Part shown: positions 1 through 6,995 of the stretch, piece after piece | How positions within the stretch are numbered: position 1 is the stretch's first letter | Layout: each line of letters begins with the position of its first letter | Source: Candidatus Ligilactobacillus faecavium | Lineage (GTDB): Bacteria > Bacillota > Bacilli > Lactobacillales > Lactobacillaceae | Assembly: GCA_019120355.1 (NCBI GenBank) | Contig: DWVG01000096.1 | Coordinates: 1-36,628 of the forward strand | Length of the DNA stretch: 36,628 bases | Direction of reading: 5' to 3' | The notes under the pieces: generated by a model | The model's input: the letters and a program-made list of their open reading frames with translations, nothing else | Databases searched by the model: none | Told to the model about the DNA's origin: nothing | Position numbers and translations under genes: made by a program

Positions 1-354
1 CTTACTTACAAGCTTCAATTGCGGATCGCGTTCATTCGTAATCTTGATGTACGGATAGCCCGTTCCACGTTTTAATTTTGTATTGTAATACGGTTGATGC
101 TTTTGAATCAACGTAATTTCCAACAAGAAAGCTTCCTTATCGGTTGACGTGATGATCGTTTCAAAATCCCGAATTTCCGCAACCAGTTGAGCCCGCTTTC
201 CGACCTGCTTGCTTTTGAAATATGACCGCACCCGGTTCTTCAAATTTTTAGCTTTTCCAACGTAAATAATATGACCGTTAACATCTTTCATCAGGTAACA
301 CCCCGGTAAATCCGGAAGTAATTTTAATTTTCGTTCAATGTGTTCCGTTGCCAT
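1..354 (-). CDS. uvrC: UvrABC excinuclease subunit C, N-terminal part (cut by window edge)
   Basis: The first 118 codons of UvrC, the nucleotide-excision-repair subunit that makes both incisions around a lesion handed over by UvrAB. The visible part is the GIY-YIG nuclease domain: 'LPGCYLMKD' followed by '[18 protein letters not shown]' is the diagnostic start, and '[18 protein letters not shown]' is the conserved end of the domain. The ATG is preceded by an AAGGGGG ribosome-binding site. The frame is open to base 1, so the UVR, RNase H-like and HhH parts lie outside the window. This is a host chromosomal gene and marks the left side as bacterial rather than phage. Identification is secure. 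Confidence 0.95.
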   Translation of the reverse strand, partial: MATEHIERKLKLLPDLPGCYLMKDVNGHIIYVGKAKNLKNRVRSYFKSKQVGKRAQLVAEIRDFETIITSTDKEAFLLEITLIQKHQPYYNTKLKRGTGYPYIKITNERDPQLKLVSK

Positions 355-437
355 TTTGATGGTCCCCCTTTCTTAGAATTGAAAACTTAAATAAAAACTG
401 GTACGCTAAAAGAAAAATAGCAGAAGGAAGTCGAATT

Positions 438-584
438 ATGAGTTTAAAGATCAACCGGCAAACAAACCTTGAAAAATTATTTGATGAATTTGCAATCGAC
501 CCGACTAACACATCAAATAATAAACCAAAGGATCCCGAAAAGGACTCCTCAAAGAAAAACGATTCCCAAAAGAAAGAAAAATAA
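438..584 (+). CDS. Small charged hypothetical protein (SPJ_0845-like)
   Basis: A 48-residue ORF with a good ribosome-binding site (GAAGGAAG, about 8 nt before ATG). It opens with a short helical stretch, 'LEKLFDEFAIDP', and continues as a highly charged Lys/Glu/Ser/Asn tail that is probably disordered. It is divergent from uvrC, ends just before a strong terminator and lies in host DNA. The N-terminal pattern resembles the small SPJ_0845-type proteins of streptococci and lactobacilli, but that is recognition from memory. No function can be assigned. Confidence 0.6.
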   Translation: MSLKINRQTNLEKLFDEFAIDPTNTSNNKPKDPEKDSSKKNDSQKKEK

Positions 585-590
585 TATTTA

Positions 591-621
591 AATGAGGCTG
601 CGATTCAATCACAGCCTCATT
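591..621. terminator. Bidirectional rho-independent terminator
   Basis: A perfect 10-bp stem (AATGAGGCTG pairing with CAGCCTCATT) around an 11-nt loop, followed on the plus strand by TTTTTCC. It sits between a plus-strand ORF and the convergent minus-strand mazG-like gene, so it can serve both, although the minus-strand T-tract is short. Confidence 0.85.
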
Positions 622-639
622 TTTCCTTCTCGCATTTCA

Positions 640-939
640 CTAATTTTCGCTCTTAAATCCATTTGGATAACGTTTATTCAACGTTTCAATGTTTTCCTTC
701 GCAACTTCATCAAACGGAATTCCTGCCCATTCAGCGATTTGAGACAAGTACCAAAGAACATCTCCCATTTCATGAGTTAATTGCTTTTTATCTAATTTTT
801 GGCCTTTAAACGTATATGCCTTTACAAGGTCGATTACTTGGCCGCTTTCACCTGCTAACCCTAACGCACAGTTAGTTAAAACCTGTTCTGTTCCGTAAAG
901 GGTCCGGTTTGCTGCTTCTTGATACTCATTAAATTCCAT
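640..939 (-). CDS. MazG-like nucleotide pyrophosphohydrolase
   Basis: A single-domain all-alpha NTP pyrophosphohydrolase of the MazG/MazG-like family (99 residues), which hydrolyses NTPs or modified nucleotides to NMP and PPi. The conserved 'GLAGESGQVIDLVK' segment and the 'HEMGDVLWYLSQIA' helix carry the metal-binding pattern ExxE...ExxD. Here this reads E31, Q34, E57 and D60, so the second acidic residue is glutamine. The start chosen is the ATG preceded by AAGGAAGGAAAATCAA. An upstream in-frame ATG would overlap the end of ysxC and has no ribosome-binding site. It follows ysxC by a short gap and is probably co-transcribed with it. Confidence 0.8.
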   Translation of the reverse strand: MEFNEYQEAANRTLYGTEQVLTNCALGLAGESGQVIDLVKAYTFKGQKLDKKQLTHEMGDVLWYLSQIAEWAGIPFDEVAKENIETLNKRYPNGFKSEN

Positions 940-953
940 TTGATTTTCCTTCC

Positions 954-1538
954 TTACATTGTATGCTTTTCGATCCAATCCCAAACCTCTTCTTTACCGT
1001 AGCGGGTTTGAGATGAGAATAATTGTAATTGATCATCGCCGCTTAAATGCAATCCTTTACGAATTTGGCTTTCGGCTTTATTCCATTTACTTTTCGGAAC
1101 TTTATCGATTTTTGTTCCAACAACTAATAACGGCAATTCGTAATAATGGATAAAGTTGATCATCTGTTGATCAAGCTTCGTTGGCGCATGCCGCGCATCA
1201 ACAAGTGAAACAACCCCACATGTTTCTTCGCGTTGAGCAAAGTAGGTTTCAATCATTTCAGCCCACTTTTCACGGTTCTTTTGTGAAACCTTGGCGTATC
1301 CGTATCCCGGAACATCAACAAAATACATTGCATCTTCAATCCGGTAGAAATTCAACGTTTGTGTTTTCCCAGGCTGGCTTGACGTATGGGCGAGCTTCTT
1401 CCGATTGATCAACGTATTGATCAACGATGATTTGCCGACATTTGACCGGCCGGTTAACGTGATTTCCGGTAATCCATCTTTTGGATATTGATCTGGGCGA
1501 ACTGCACTGATCGTGAGTTCAACGTTATGCACATCCAT
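954..1538 (-). CDS. ysxC: Ribosome biogenesis GTP-binding protein YsxC/EngB
   Basis: A 194-residue TRAFAC-class GTPase needed for large ribosomal subunit assembly. G1 is 'GRSNVGKSS' (residues 30-38), G3 is 'DVPGYG' (75-80) and G4 is 'GTKIDKV'. Length and motif order match the YihA/YsxC family. The ATG has a GAAAGGAATT ribosome-binding site. In lactobacilli this gene usually follows clpX. Here its upstream side is a terminator-rich tract and then a prophage lysis module, so the normal upstream neighbour is displaced or lies beyond the prophage. Confidence 0.95.
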   Translation of the reverse strand: MDVHNVELTISAVRPDQYPKDGLPEITLTGRSNVGKSSLINTLINRKKLAHTSSQPGKTQTLNFYRIEDAMYFVDVPGYGYAKVSQKNREKWAEMIETYFAQREETCGVVSLVDARHAPTKLDQQMINFIHYYELPLLVVGTKIDKVPKSKWNKAESQIRKGLHLSGDDQLQLFSSQTRYGKEEVWDWIEKHTM

Positions 1539-1574
1539 GTGTTAATTCCTTTCTTCTGATAATATCTGTTTTCC

Positions 1575-1583
1575 ATTCTAGCA
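1575..1583 (-). promoter_or_regulatory. Possible extended -10 promoter for ysxC
   Basis: On the minus strand TATGCTAGAAT gives an extended -10 (TGC then TAGAAT) about 40 nt before the ysxC start. No good -35 lies at the right spacing. It would provide transcription of ysxC-mazG downstream of the terminators that separate it from the prophage. Weak evidence. Confidence 0.35.
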
Positions 1584-1602
1584 TAGGAATTTAATCAATG
1601 GT

Positions 1603-1635
1603 AAAAAAATAGCACTTCAGTTCACACTGATGTGC
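1603..1635 (-). terminator. Rho-independent terminator, minus strand
   Basis: Arms 1612-1621 and 1626-1635 form a 10-bp stem with one mismatch and a 4-nt loop. On the minus strand the hairpin is followed by TATTTTTTTA. It would stop right-to-left transcription before the ysxC promoter region. Confidence 0.7.
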
Positions 1636-1638
1636 CGC

Positions 1639-1674
1639 AAAAAGATTGAGGGCCATGGTCCCATCGATCTTTTT
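1639..1674. terminator. Second hairpin with A/T flanks (bidirectional terminator-like)
   Basis: AAAAAGAT at the left pairs with ATCTTTTT at the right, and the interior GGGCCATGGTCCC-type core is also nearly self-complementary. The poly-A/poly-U flanks make it a terminator candidate on either strand. It lies next to the previous hairpin, so the junction is insulated twice. Confidence 0.6.
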
Positions 1675-1821
1675 ATTCTTCAATTTTAAAAAATTAGTTG
1701 TTCTTTACTTTTATAAACCATCTTTTTATATCCATATATAATAGGTAGTTTTTGATAAAGCAAACATTAAAATTGAATAGCACTGTATAGAATTATAACA
1801 AACGTGGGTTACTTTGTGGGT

Positions 1822-1927
1822 AAAAAATACTCCAACTTCTTTAGTTGGAGCAACTACTTTAATAGCTAATTCTTTAAAGCTGCTCAAATGAATCGAGCTA
1901 TTAAGAGCTTTTACTAGACTCATTATA
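1822..1927 (-). ncRNA. Candidate structured small RNA at the prophage end
   Basis: On the minus strand a plausible promoter (TTGGCG, 18 nt, TATAAT at 1922-1927) is followed by a 9-bp inverted repeat (TTAATAGCT ... AGCTATTAA), then by a perfect 8-bp hairpin (1830-1850, CTCCAACT/AGTTGGAG) with a TATTTTTTA tail. This predicts a transcript of roughly 90-100 nt. A 65-codon ORF runs through the same bases (1726-1923) but lacks a ribosome-binding site and crosses the terminator hairpin, so it is not called. Palindromes of this kind also occur at IS200/IS605 ends, so a decayed element is an alternative. Nothing else is seen in 1675-1821. Confidence 0.3.
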
Positions 1928-1928
1928 C

Positions 1929-1963
1929 AAAAAATAAACTCCCACCGCCAATTGCAGTGGGAG
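1929..1963 (-). terminator. Terminator of the prophage late/lysis operon
   Basis: CTCCCAC (1939-1945) pairs with GTGGGAG (1957-1963), and on the minus strand the stem is followed by TTTATTTTTTG. It lies 30 nt after the endolysin stop codon and closes the late transcript. Confidence 0.85.
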
Positions 1964-1992
1964 CTTATTCATTAATTCGATATTCAATTACA

Positions 1993-3183
1993 TTAATATG
2001 ATAACGTTTCGCCAACGAAAATCAAATTGGCGTTGTTGATTCCATTCTTGTTAACTAAATATGAAACCGAAACACCTAACTTGCGAGCAATACCGCTCAA
2101 AGTGTCGCCTGAACGAACTGTATAGGTACGGTTAACATTCGTCCGCCGTGTTCCGTATTCTTCGCCACCCATGCGACCCATGGCAACATAATGATAAGTG
2201 CCTGAATAACTCATATACCGAGCCCAAGCATAACCATCGCGGATATATACGTGATCGTAAATTAAACTTTCACCCGGTGCATATGAACCAACGATACTTG
2301 CCGAAGTGCTTGGAGCTGTGCGGATGTTCAGCGTGGTGTTCGTTGTGAACGTGCCACGTTGTGCATAGTCTTCATTCGATGGGCCACCGTCAGCCGTCAT
2401 GTTGCTGTTGTTTGCTGGCTTGTTTGTTGCATGTTGCGTATCAACATGGTGTGTGTCAGCATTGCTGATTACAGCGTTCTTATCAAGTCCACCTGTGTAA
2501 TAGTTATCATAAAGCTGGCTAGCGTCAAAATTTCCGTAACTATCTTTCAAGCGTTGCCTATCAGTCCATTGCCAAGCATGCCCTTTAGTATAACGGTCAA
2601 CAGTTAAATTGAATGGATAATTTGCAATCCAACCCATGTATTTCCATGGAACGACATTATCGCCCCATGAACTCATTGAGTAAACGTCGAACCGATACCC
2701 AGCGCTTTCGACAATTTGTTTCATAGCTTCAATTGCCAAGCTGTTTACGTAAGTACCTAATCCACGTTGCTGTGAACTTTCAACGTCAGCGCACAATACA
2801 GCGTTTGTTGGCAAACCGTCTTGTCTTGCAACTTGTACGGCGTATTCTGCTTCTGCTTTGGCACTAGCTACATCAGTATAGCGACAGAAGAAGTAGCCAT
2901 TAATATACAGCCCTGCTTGTTGAGCAGTTTTGATATTTCCTGCTGCGTAAGGGTCAGCATAATAATTGCCTTCACTGATTTTAGTTGTGATTGCTTTAAC
3001 ACCATAGTTATTCCGCATACTTTGAAATTCTGCTAAAGTAAATGATCCGTTATGATTACTCAAATCAATCATATCAACTCGAGCAGCTTCAACTTTAGGC
3101 GGTTCGATATGGTTAGCTAGCCCCGCACCAGCCGTTAAACCAGCTAACATTGCTGTACCAATGATGATTTTATTTTTCTCCAT
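1993..3183 (-). CDS. Endolysin: secreted GH25 muramidase with SH3 and LysM domains
   Basis: A peptidoglycan hydrolase (396 residues) that lyses the host at the end of the lytic cycle. An N-terminal hydrophobic segment (about residues 6-23) is followed by 'KVEAARV', like a Sec signal or signal-arrest-release anchor. The GH25 lysozyme domain follows (about 35-225), with '[10 protein letters not shown]' and the catalytic DxE at D133/E135 in 'CADVESS'. A Ser/Asn/Thr-rich linker leads to an SH3b-like wall-binding domain (about 275-345) and a C-terminal LysM (353-396, '[19 protein letters not shown]'). The ATG has an AAAGGAG ribosome-binding site and overlaps the end of the holin gene. The export signal implies delivery independent of a large-hole holin. 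Confidence 0.93.
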   Translation of the reverse strand: MEKNKIIIGTAMLAGLTAGAGLANHIEPPKVEAARVDMIDLSNHNGSFTLAEFQSMRNNYGVKAITTKISEGNYYADPYAAGNIKTAQQAGLYINGYFFCRYTDVASAKAEAEYAVQVARQDGLPTNAVLCADVESSQQRGLGTYVNSLAIEAMKQIVESAGYRFDVYSMSSWGDNVVPWKYMGWIANYPFNLTVDRYTKGHAWQWTDRQRLKDSYGNFDASQLYDNYYTGGLDKNAVISNADTHHVDTQHATNKPANNSNMTADGGPSNEDYAQRGTFTTNTTLNIRTAPSTSASIVGSYAPGESLIYDHVYIRDGYAWARYMSYSGTYHYVAMGRMGGEEYGTRRTNVNRTYTVRSGDTLSGIARKLGVSVSYLVNKNGINNANLIFVGETLSY

Positions 3184-3646
3184 ATCCCGGCACTCCTTTC
3201 ATTAATTCTGGAATAATATTCCCGTCTTTATCGCACATTTCGCTAAGTTTGTATACCTTTTCGTGTGGATTTACTGTTTTGTCCTTATCAGTGGTTGGTG
3301 CATTATTTACATTATCCACTTGATATACTGATTCAATATCCTTCTTGAGTTCGCAATAAGCATGTTCAATGCAACCTGCAAGTAAACCTTCATCTTGTTT
3401 GTTGAAACCAGCTTGTTGCAACATGTCTTGGAGCTTATCAATTGCATATTGTTTCTTATCAAGCAATTTATCAGTAAGCCCCGCTTTTTCAGCAACAACT
3501 ACTGCGTCTTGTGCGAATTGTCCCAACGCTTGGAGTAAACTTTTATCAGGAATATATTTTTTAATCAAATTTGCAACATAGCCACAAATGACAGGAATTA
3601 GAACACCTGCCACCGCAACAATAATTTGCGTGATTGTATTAGTCAT
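3170..3646 (-). CDS. Phage holin, LL-H family
   Basis: A 158-residue protein with one N-terminal transmembrane segment (about residues 5-28, '[21 protein letters not shown]') followed by an amphipathic, charged cytoplasmic region. This matches the LL-H/phage_holin_6 family of Lactobacillus phages. Its role is to permeabilise or depolarise the membrane and trigger release of the signal-bearing endolysin. The start codon overlaps the stop of the upstream gene (ATGACTAA) and the 3' end overlaps the endolysin start, so the three lysis genes are translationally coupled. Confidence 0.8.
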   Translation of the reverse strand: MTNTITQIIVAVAGVLIPVICGYVANLIKKYIPDKSLLQALGQFAQDAVVVAEKAGLTDKLLDKKQYAIDKLQDMLQQAGFNKQDEGLLAGCIEHAYCELKKDIESVYQVDNVNNAPTTDKDKTVNPHEKVYKLSEMCDKDGNIIPELMKGVPGYGEK

Positions 3647-3953
3647 CTTTATCCTCTTCTTCCTTTTCTAGAACTTTAATTCGTGCTTCATGATCAACTA
3701 CTTGATCACTAATTTGTTCGACCTTATGCGAAACATCATCAATTGATTTTTGGTGGCTTTGTAATTGATATTTAAGCATATTGATGACATCACTAAGCCT
3801 TTCAATATTTTCGTTTAATGGTTTTGAATTTTTAGCAAAAGTATCATTAACCTTATGAACTAGCCACCCCATAAAACCGCCAAATACTATCGAAAAAATT
3901 GTGATAATGCTGGAAATTTCGTCCCAACCAAGCCCTAAAACATGATGTGGCAT
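3639..3953 (-). CDS. XhlA-like membrane/coiled-coil protein of the lysis module
   Basis: A 104-residue protein with a transmembrane segment at about residues 12-33 ('ISSIITIFSIVFGGFMGWLV') and a long coiled coil (about 36-98) ending in an acidic tail 'EKEEEDKDD'. The layout resembles hemolysin XhlA or other holin-associated proteins found before LL-H type holins. It probably assists holin function. It has a good TTAGGAG ribosome-binding site and lies between the last fibre gene and the holin. The family name is tentative, the topology is clear. Confidence 0.65.
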   Translation of the reverse strand: MPHHVLGLGWDEISSIITIFSIVFGGFMGWLVHKVNDTFAKNSKPLNENIERLSDVINMLKYQLQSHQKSIDDVSHKVEQISDQVVDHEARIKVLEKEEEDKDD

Positions 3954-3964
3954 TTCTCACTCTC

Positions 3965-5230
3965 CTAACTTTCTAAAAATTGAACATTATATTTAAAAGT
4001 CAAATCTCTATCAGTACCATTCCAACTAATAGACTTAGTAATTGGGGTAACAGATGGAGTCCAATAAACTAATTTCTTGTTTCCACTGTCATTAACATAT
4101 TCAAAAGCATATAAAGCACTTAAATATTTTGATTGATCAAAAATATCTATTCCTGTATCTATGGACTGATTGAAATGGTAACCTTTTAATTCTGTTAATA
4201 ATTCAAAAACGCCTTGACCTGTTTCGTTCATTGAATACGTATTAGTTTCAGAATTTCGAATGGTATTCCCGAAATTATATGTACATTCTTCTCCTCCCCA
4301 GTCATAGTTATAAACACGTGCACTATATGGAATCATAATGTCTACTCCCATATAATCTCCAATCAAAATTTGTCGTTGCACCAAAGCACGTTGTGTACTT
4401 GGTGGGAAGTTCCCGTTCCAATCTTGCTTGTTAGCAAAACCAAACTCTGTCCAAGCCTGTGGAATGGTGTTAATGTTTGCATAATCACTATATGAACCTT
4501 GAAAAAGTAAAATTTCAGGGTTCCCATTATCGTATGCTGTTTCCATATACGGATGAAAGCTAATATAGTCTGCTTTTCTATTGCTACCTGCATCTGAAAG
4601 TTTTGCGTAACGATTAGATAGAGTTATTAGTACCGTATCAAGAGCTTTAGGATTATAAATGCTTGTTCCTTGCCTATGGCCTGCCCATTGACACGAACAC
4701 AAGTCAATAAACTTACTTGAGCTATATGAGTAAACAGTCTGGCGCATATAATCATTCATATCCATGTAACTATTAATAGTATCTTGATTATTATAGGAAT
4801 AACCATAACTACTCCAAAAACCTCCGGGAGCTTCATTAAAGGCTTCATAGATAACTTTAATCCCCATACTTTCGATATGTTGTACTACTTCTTTGAAAAA
4901 ACGTTTAAACTGACTCTGGAGAGTATCACTCCAATAGCAATGAGTAGAATTATCAGAAGCATTAATATCTTGCTTTTTAGCGGGATAATCAATGATTAAA
5001 GGCAATACAGGAGTAAATCCTTGATTAGCAACTTCCTGAACATTGTCATAAAGATAATTCATCTTACATGTATTAGAATCAAAACTAGCCTGTTCTACGT
5101 TAGAATACAGCCTAATATATTTAGCACCAACAGCCTTTAACTTCTGATAGATATACCTATTAGCAATATCTCCATTGTAATTAGGATGTAATCGCATATT
5201 GTAACCTAACTTGTCATTGAGCTTGATCAT
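3965..5230 (-). CDS. Tail-module glycoside hydrolase, GH-A clan (GH5/GH39-like TIM barrel)
   Basis: A 421-residue protein resembling clan GH-A retaining glycosidases. 'IKVIYEAFNEAPGG' supplies the strand-4 Asn-Glu acid/base pair (N132/E133), 'IPQAWTEFGFAN' supplies the strand-7 nucleophile (E262), and 'YISFHPYME' is the strand-6 region usually lining the active site. The 129-residue spacing between the two glutamates fits the fold. There is no signal peptide, as expected for a virion protein. It lies between the fibre protein and the holins, so it is most likely a tail-tip depolymerase acting on cell-wall polysaccharide or exopolysaccharide. The substrate cannot be deduced. It has a strong AGGAGG ribosome-binding site. 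Confidence 0.7.
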   Translation of the reverse strand: MIKLNDKLGYNMRLHPNYNGDIANRYIYQKLKAVGAKYIRLYSNVEQASFDSNTCKMNYLYDNVQEVANQGFTPVLPLIIDYPAKKQDINASDNSTHCYWSDTLQSQFKRFFKEVVQHIESMGIKVIYEAFNEAPGGFWSSYGYSYNNQDTINSYMDMNDYMRQTVYSYSSSKFIDLCSCQWAGHRQGTSIYNPKALDTVLITLSNRYAKLSDAGSNRKADYISFHPYMETAYDNGNPEILLFQGSYSDYANINTIPQAWTEFGFANKQDWNGNFPPSTQRALVQRQILIGDYMGVDIMIPYSARVYNYDWGGEECTYNFGNTIRNSETNTYSMNETGQGVFELLTELKGYHFNQSIDTGIDIFDQSKYLSALYAFEYVNDSGNKKLVYWTPSVTPITKSISWNGTDRDLTFKYNVQFLES

Positions 5231-5241
5231 AACTATTCCTC

Positions 5242-6438
5242 CTAGTTATTCAGGGTCACTGGAAATATTCCATTGAAATTAAATTCAACTAAACCGTCAG
5301 TACCGACATTGCCTAAGTTCTGCCATGTGTTAAGAATGATTTGATTATTTTTAACTTTTAGACTACATTCGCCACCTGCCGTTACACAAGGCATAAAGAT
5401 ATTAGTGGTACCATCAACTGTCACATTAGATGGAAAAGTAGCTATCAATTTACCCCAAGCATTCATATCTGTTTTAGGAAATTTAACTGAGCAGAACAAA
5501 GTTAATAGGCTACTTCCGTTAATTGTGTCAATTTTATATTTCAAACGAATGGCAGATGCGTTACTCGGAAAAGTAAACCCACTTTGTAGCCACCCTGTGG
5601 AAACACAATACGTACCAATATCTCCTGTGTCTCCTTTTTCCCCTTGCGGACCTGCCGGAAGTACAAAATCTAAAATTGCTGCACTATCTGTTCCGGAATT
5701 AGTTACACTCGCCGATTGCCCCGGGTCTGTTGTTTTTGTTGTTCCAACAGTTACCGTTGCAGCTTTCCCATCACTTCCCGGATTTCCTTGAGGGCCTTGT
5801 TTTCCTTGCGGAATTGTAAAGTTCAAAATTGCAGCACTACTTGTCCCTGAGTTAGTTACACTTGCTGAAGAACCAACGTCGCCAGTGGTTGTTGAGCCGA
5901 CAATAATCGAAGCTGATTTACCGTCTGGTCCTGGTTCGCCTTGCGGTCCGGTTGGTCCTTGCTTAACATTAGCTACATAATCATCAAAATCTGATTTAAT
6001 TGATTCCAATTTCCCATTGGTTTGAGTCTGAACATATTGTTCTAGTTGTTGTTTGAACGAATCTAAGCTCATTGTCGGAATCTGTGTTCCAGTAACTGTC
6101 AAAGCACTGTTTGCGATGCTGAATGAGCAGAAACCAGTATCAGGGAAAATTAATTCTTCATTTGTTTGTGTATCCGTAACCGTTAATTCAATCTCATACG
6201 TTCCCGGAACTAAGCCAACTAAGTCCTTTGTATTCAATTGGAAAATATAACCACTAGCTGTGCTAGTGGCATTGACGGATTTTAGAAATCCCATGTCATT
6301 CTTAATTCGGAATACTGATGTTTCGTTTTCAGTGACTCCAAAGGGTTGATTGTTTTCAAAAGCATTAAACGGAATAACCGTCCCTGTATCATTAACTTTG
6401 AAACTTGTTGATTGGTCTAATAGATTTAATTTCTTCAT
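5242..6438 (-). CDS. Baseplate/tail fibre protein: BppU-like N-domain plus collagen-like repeats
   Basis: A 398-residue structural protein. Residues 1-120 form an immunoglobulin-like domain resembling BppU N-domains ('FEITD'-type 'YEIELTVTDTQTNEELIFP' in the middle), and residues 125-160 look coiled-coil. Next come Gly-X-Y collagen-like blocks (161-174, 213-226, 263-275) alternating with two near-identical 38-residue beta modules. The C-terminal 110 residues form a beta-rich head that may bind the receptor. The modular build suggests a trimeric side or tip fibre. It has an AAAGGATAAGGC ribosome-binding site. A role in host recognition is inferred from position and architecture. Confidence 0.75.
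   Translation of the reverse strand: MKKLNLLDQSTSFKVNDTGTVIPFNAFENNQPFGVTENETSVFRIKNDMGFLKSVNATSTASGYIFQLNTKDLVGLVPGTYEIELTVTDTQTNEELIFPDTGFCSFSIANSALTVTGTQIPTMSLDSFKQQLEQYVQTQTNGKLESIKSDFDDYVANVKQGPTGPQGEPGPDGKSASIIVGSTTTGDVGSSASVTNSGTSSAAILNFTIPQGKQGPQGNPGSDGKAATVTVGTTKTTDPGQSASVTNSGTDSAAILDFVLPAGPQGEKGDTGDIGTYCVSTGWLQSGFTFPSNASAIRLKYKIDTINGSSLLTLFCSVKFPKTDMNAWGKLIATFPSNVTVDGTTNIFMPCVTAGGECSLKVKNNQIILNTWQNLGNVGTDGLVEFNFNGIFPVTLNN
5656..5958 (-). repeat. Collagen-like and 51-residue tandem modules in the fibre gene
   Basis: Residues 173-210 and 224-261 of the fibre protein are two copies of one 38-residue unit (both contain 'SASVTNSGT' and 'SAAIL'), each preceded by Gly-Pro-Gln-Gly type triplets, with a period of 51 residues (153 bp). 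Such units allow length change by recombination. Confidence 0.85.
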
Positions 6439-6484
6439 GCCTTATCCTTTCTGCCTCCCACCCACCTCATAAATTTAACAATTT

Positions 6485-6640
6485 CTATCCTGCAACTGAT
6501 GTGTTAGACTTAACGCCCGAAATTTCATCAGCCTGTTGTGATGTGATCCAGCCGCAATTTACATAAACCTGAAGCTGGTCACGTGATGTATAACAACCCC
6601 AATTCCACTGCTCTTTAATAATGTCATACCAGCTCATCAT
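6485..6640 (-). CDS. XkdX family small phage protein
   Basis: A 51-residue ORF with the XkdX pattern: 'MSWYDIIKEQW' at the start, then 'CYTSRDQLQVYVNCGWIT' and 'QADEISG'. XkdX-type proteins are encoded near baseplate genes of many Firmicute siphophages. Their function is not established. The start overlaps the stop of the upstream gene (ATGA-type), showing coupling. A second Met directly follows the first, so the start may be one codon later. Confidence 0.85.
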   Translation of the reverse strand: MMSWYDIIKEQWNWGCYTSRDQLQVYVNCGWITSQQADEISGVKSNTSVAG

Positions 6641-6984
6641 GATTGACTACCACCTTTCAATTGGTTAATTGTTTGACTTTGTGCCTGTACCATTGCTGTC
6701 AGTCCTGTTACAGTTTGATTTAACTGAGCAACCGTTGATGTTAAACTCGAAATTTGTTGTTGAACTGCTGACGGCTGAGCCTTTGTAACTTCCTGTTTTT
6801 CAGCATAATCATTGCTTTCTTCCAATGTGGCAGATACTAGATTACCCGAACTATCCAATTTCATTGGTGTATAGCACGGAGTCGGAAGCCCAGCCAATTC
6901 GCCTTTTTGCAATTCATAATCATCTGCTACATTAACAATCTCAAAACCAGTTGGACTGTTTGCCTTATACCGATAGATTTGCAT
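6637..6984 (-). CDS. Small tail-module protein with C-terminal coiled coil
   Basis: A 115-residue protein. The first half is compact ('MQIYRYKANSPTGFEIVNV') and the second half is a Gln/Thr/Val-rich heptad region (about 70-110, 'ISSLTSTVAQLNQTVTGL') consistent with a trimeric coiled coil. Genes like this often precede xkdX in Lactobacillus phages and may be baseplate accessory proteins. I do not recognise a named family with confidence. It is coupled to xkdX by overlap. Confidence 0.6.
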   Translation of the reverse strand: MQIYRYKANSPTGFEIVNVADDYELQKGELAGLPTPCYTPMKLDSSGNLVSATLEESNDYAEKQEVTKAQPSAVQQQISSLTSTVAQLNQTVTGLTAMVQAQSQTINQLKGGSQS

Positions 6985-6995
6985 TGTTACACCTC

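Noticed and set aside
1726-1923. 65-codon minus-strand ORF between ysxC and the endolysin
   Set aside because: It has no ribosome-binding site, starts inside a -10 element, runs through a perfect terminator hairpin, and its protein has no recognisable pattern.
4363-4593. Minus-strand ORFs nested in other frames of tail and terminase genes (e.g. 9112-9333, 10209-10427, 23117-23545)
   Set aside because: Fully contained in well-supported genes, with no independent translation signals.
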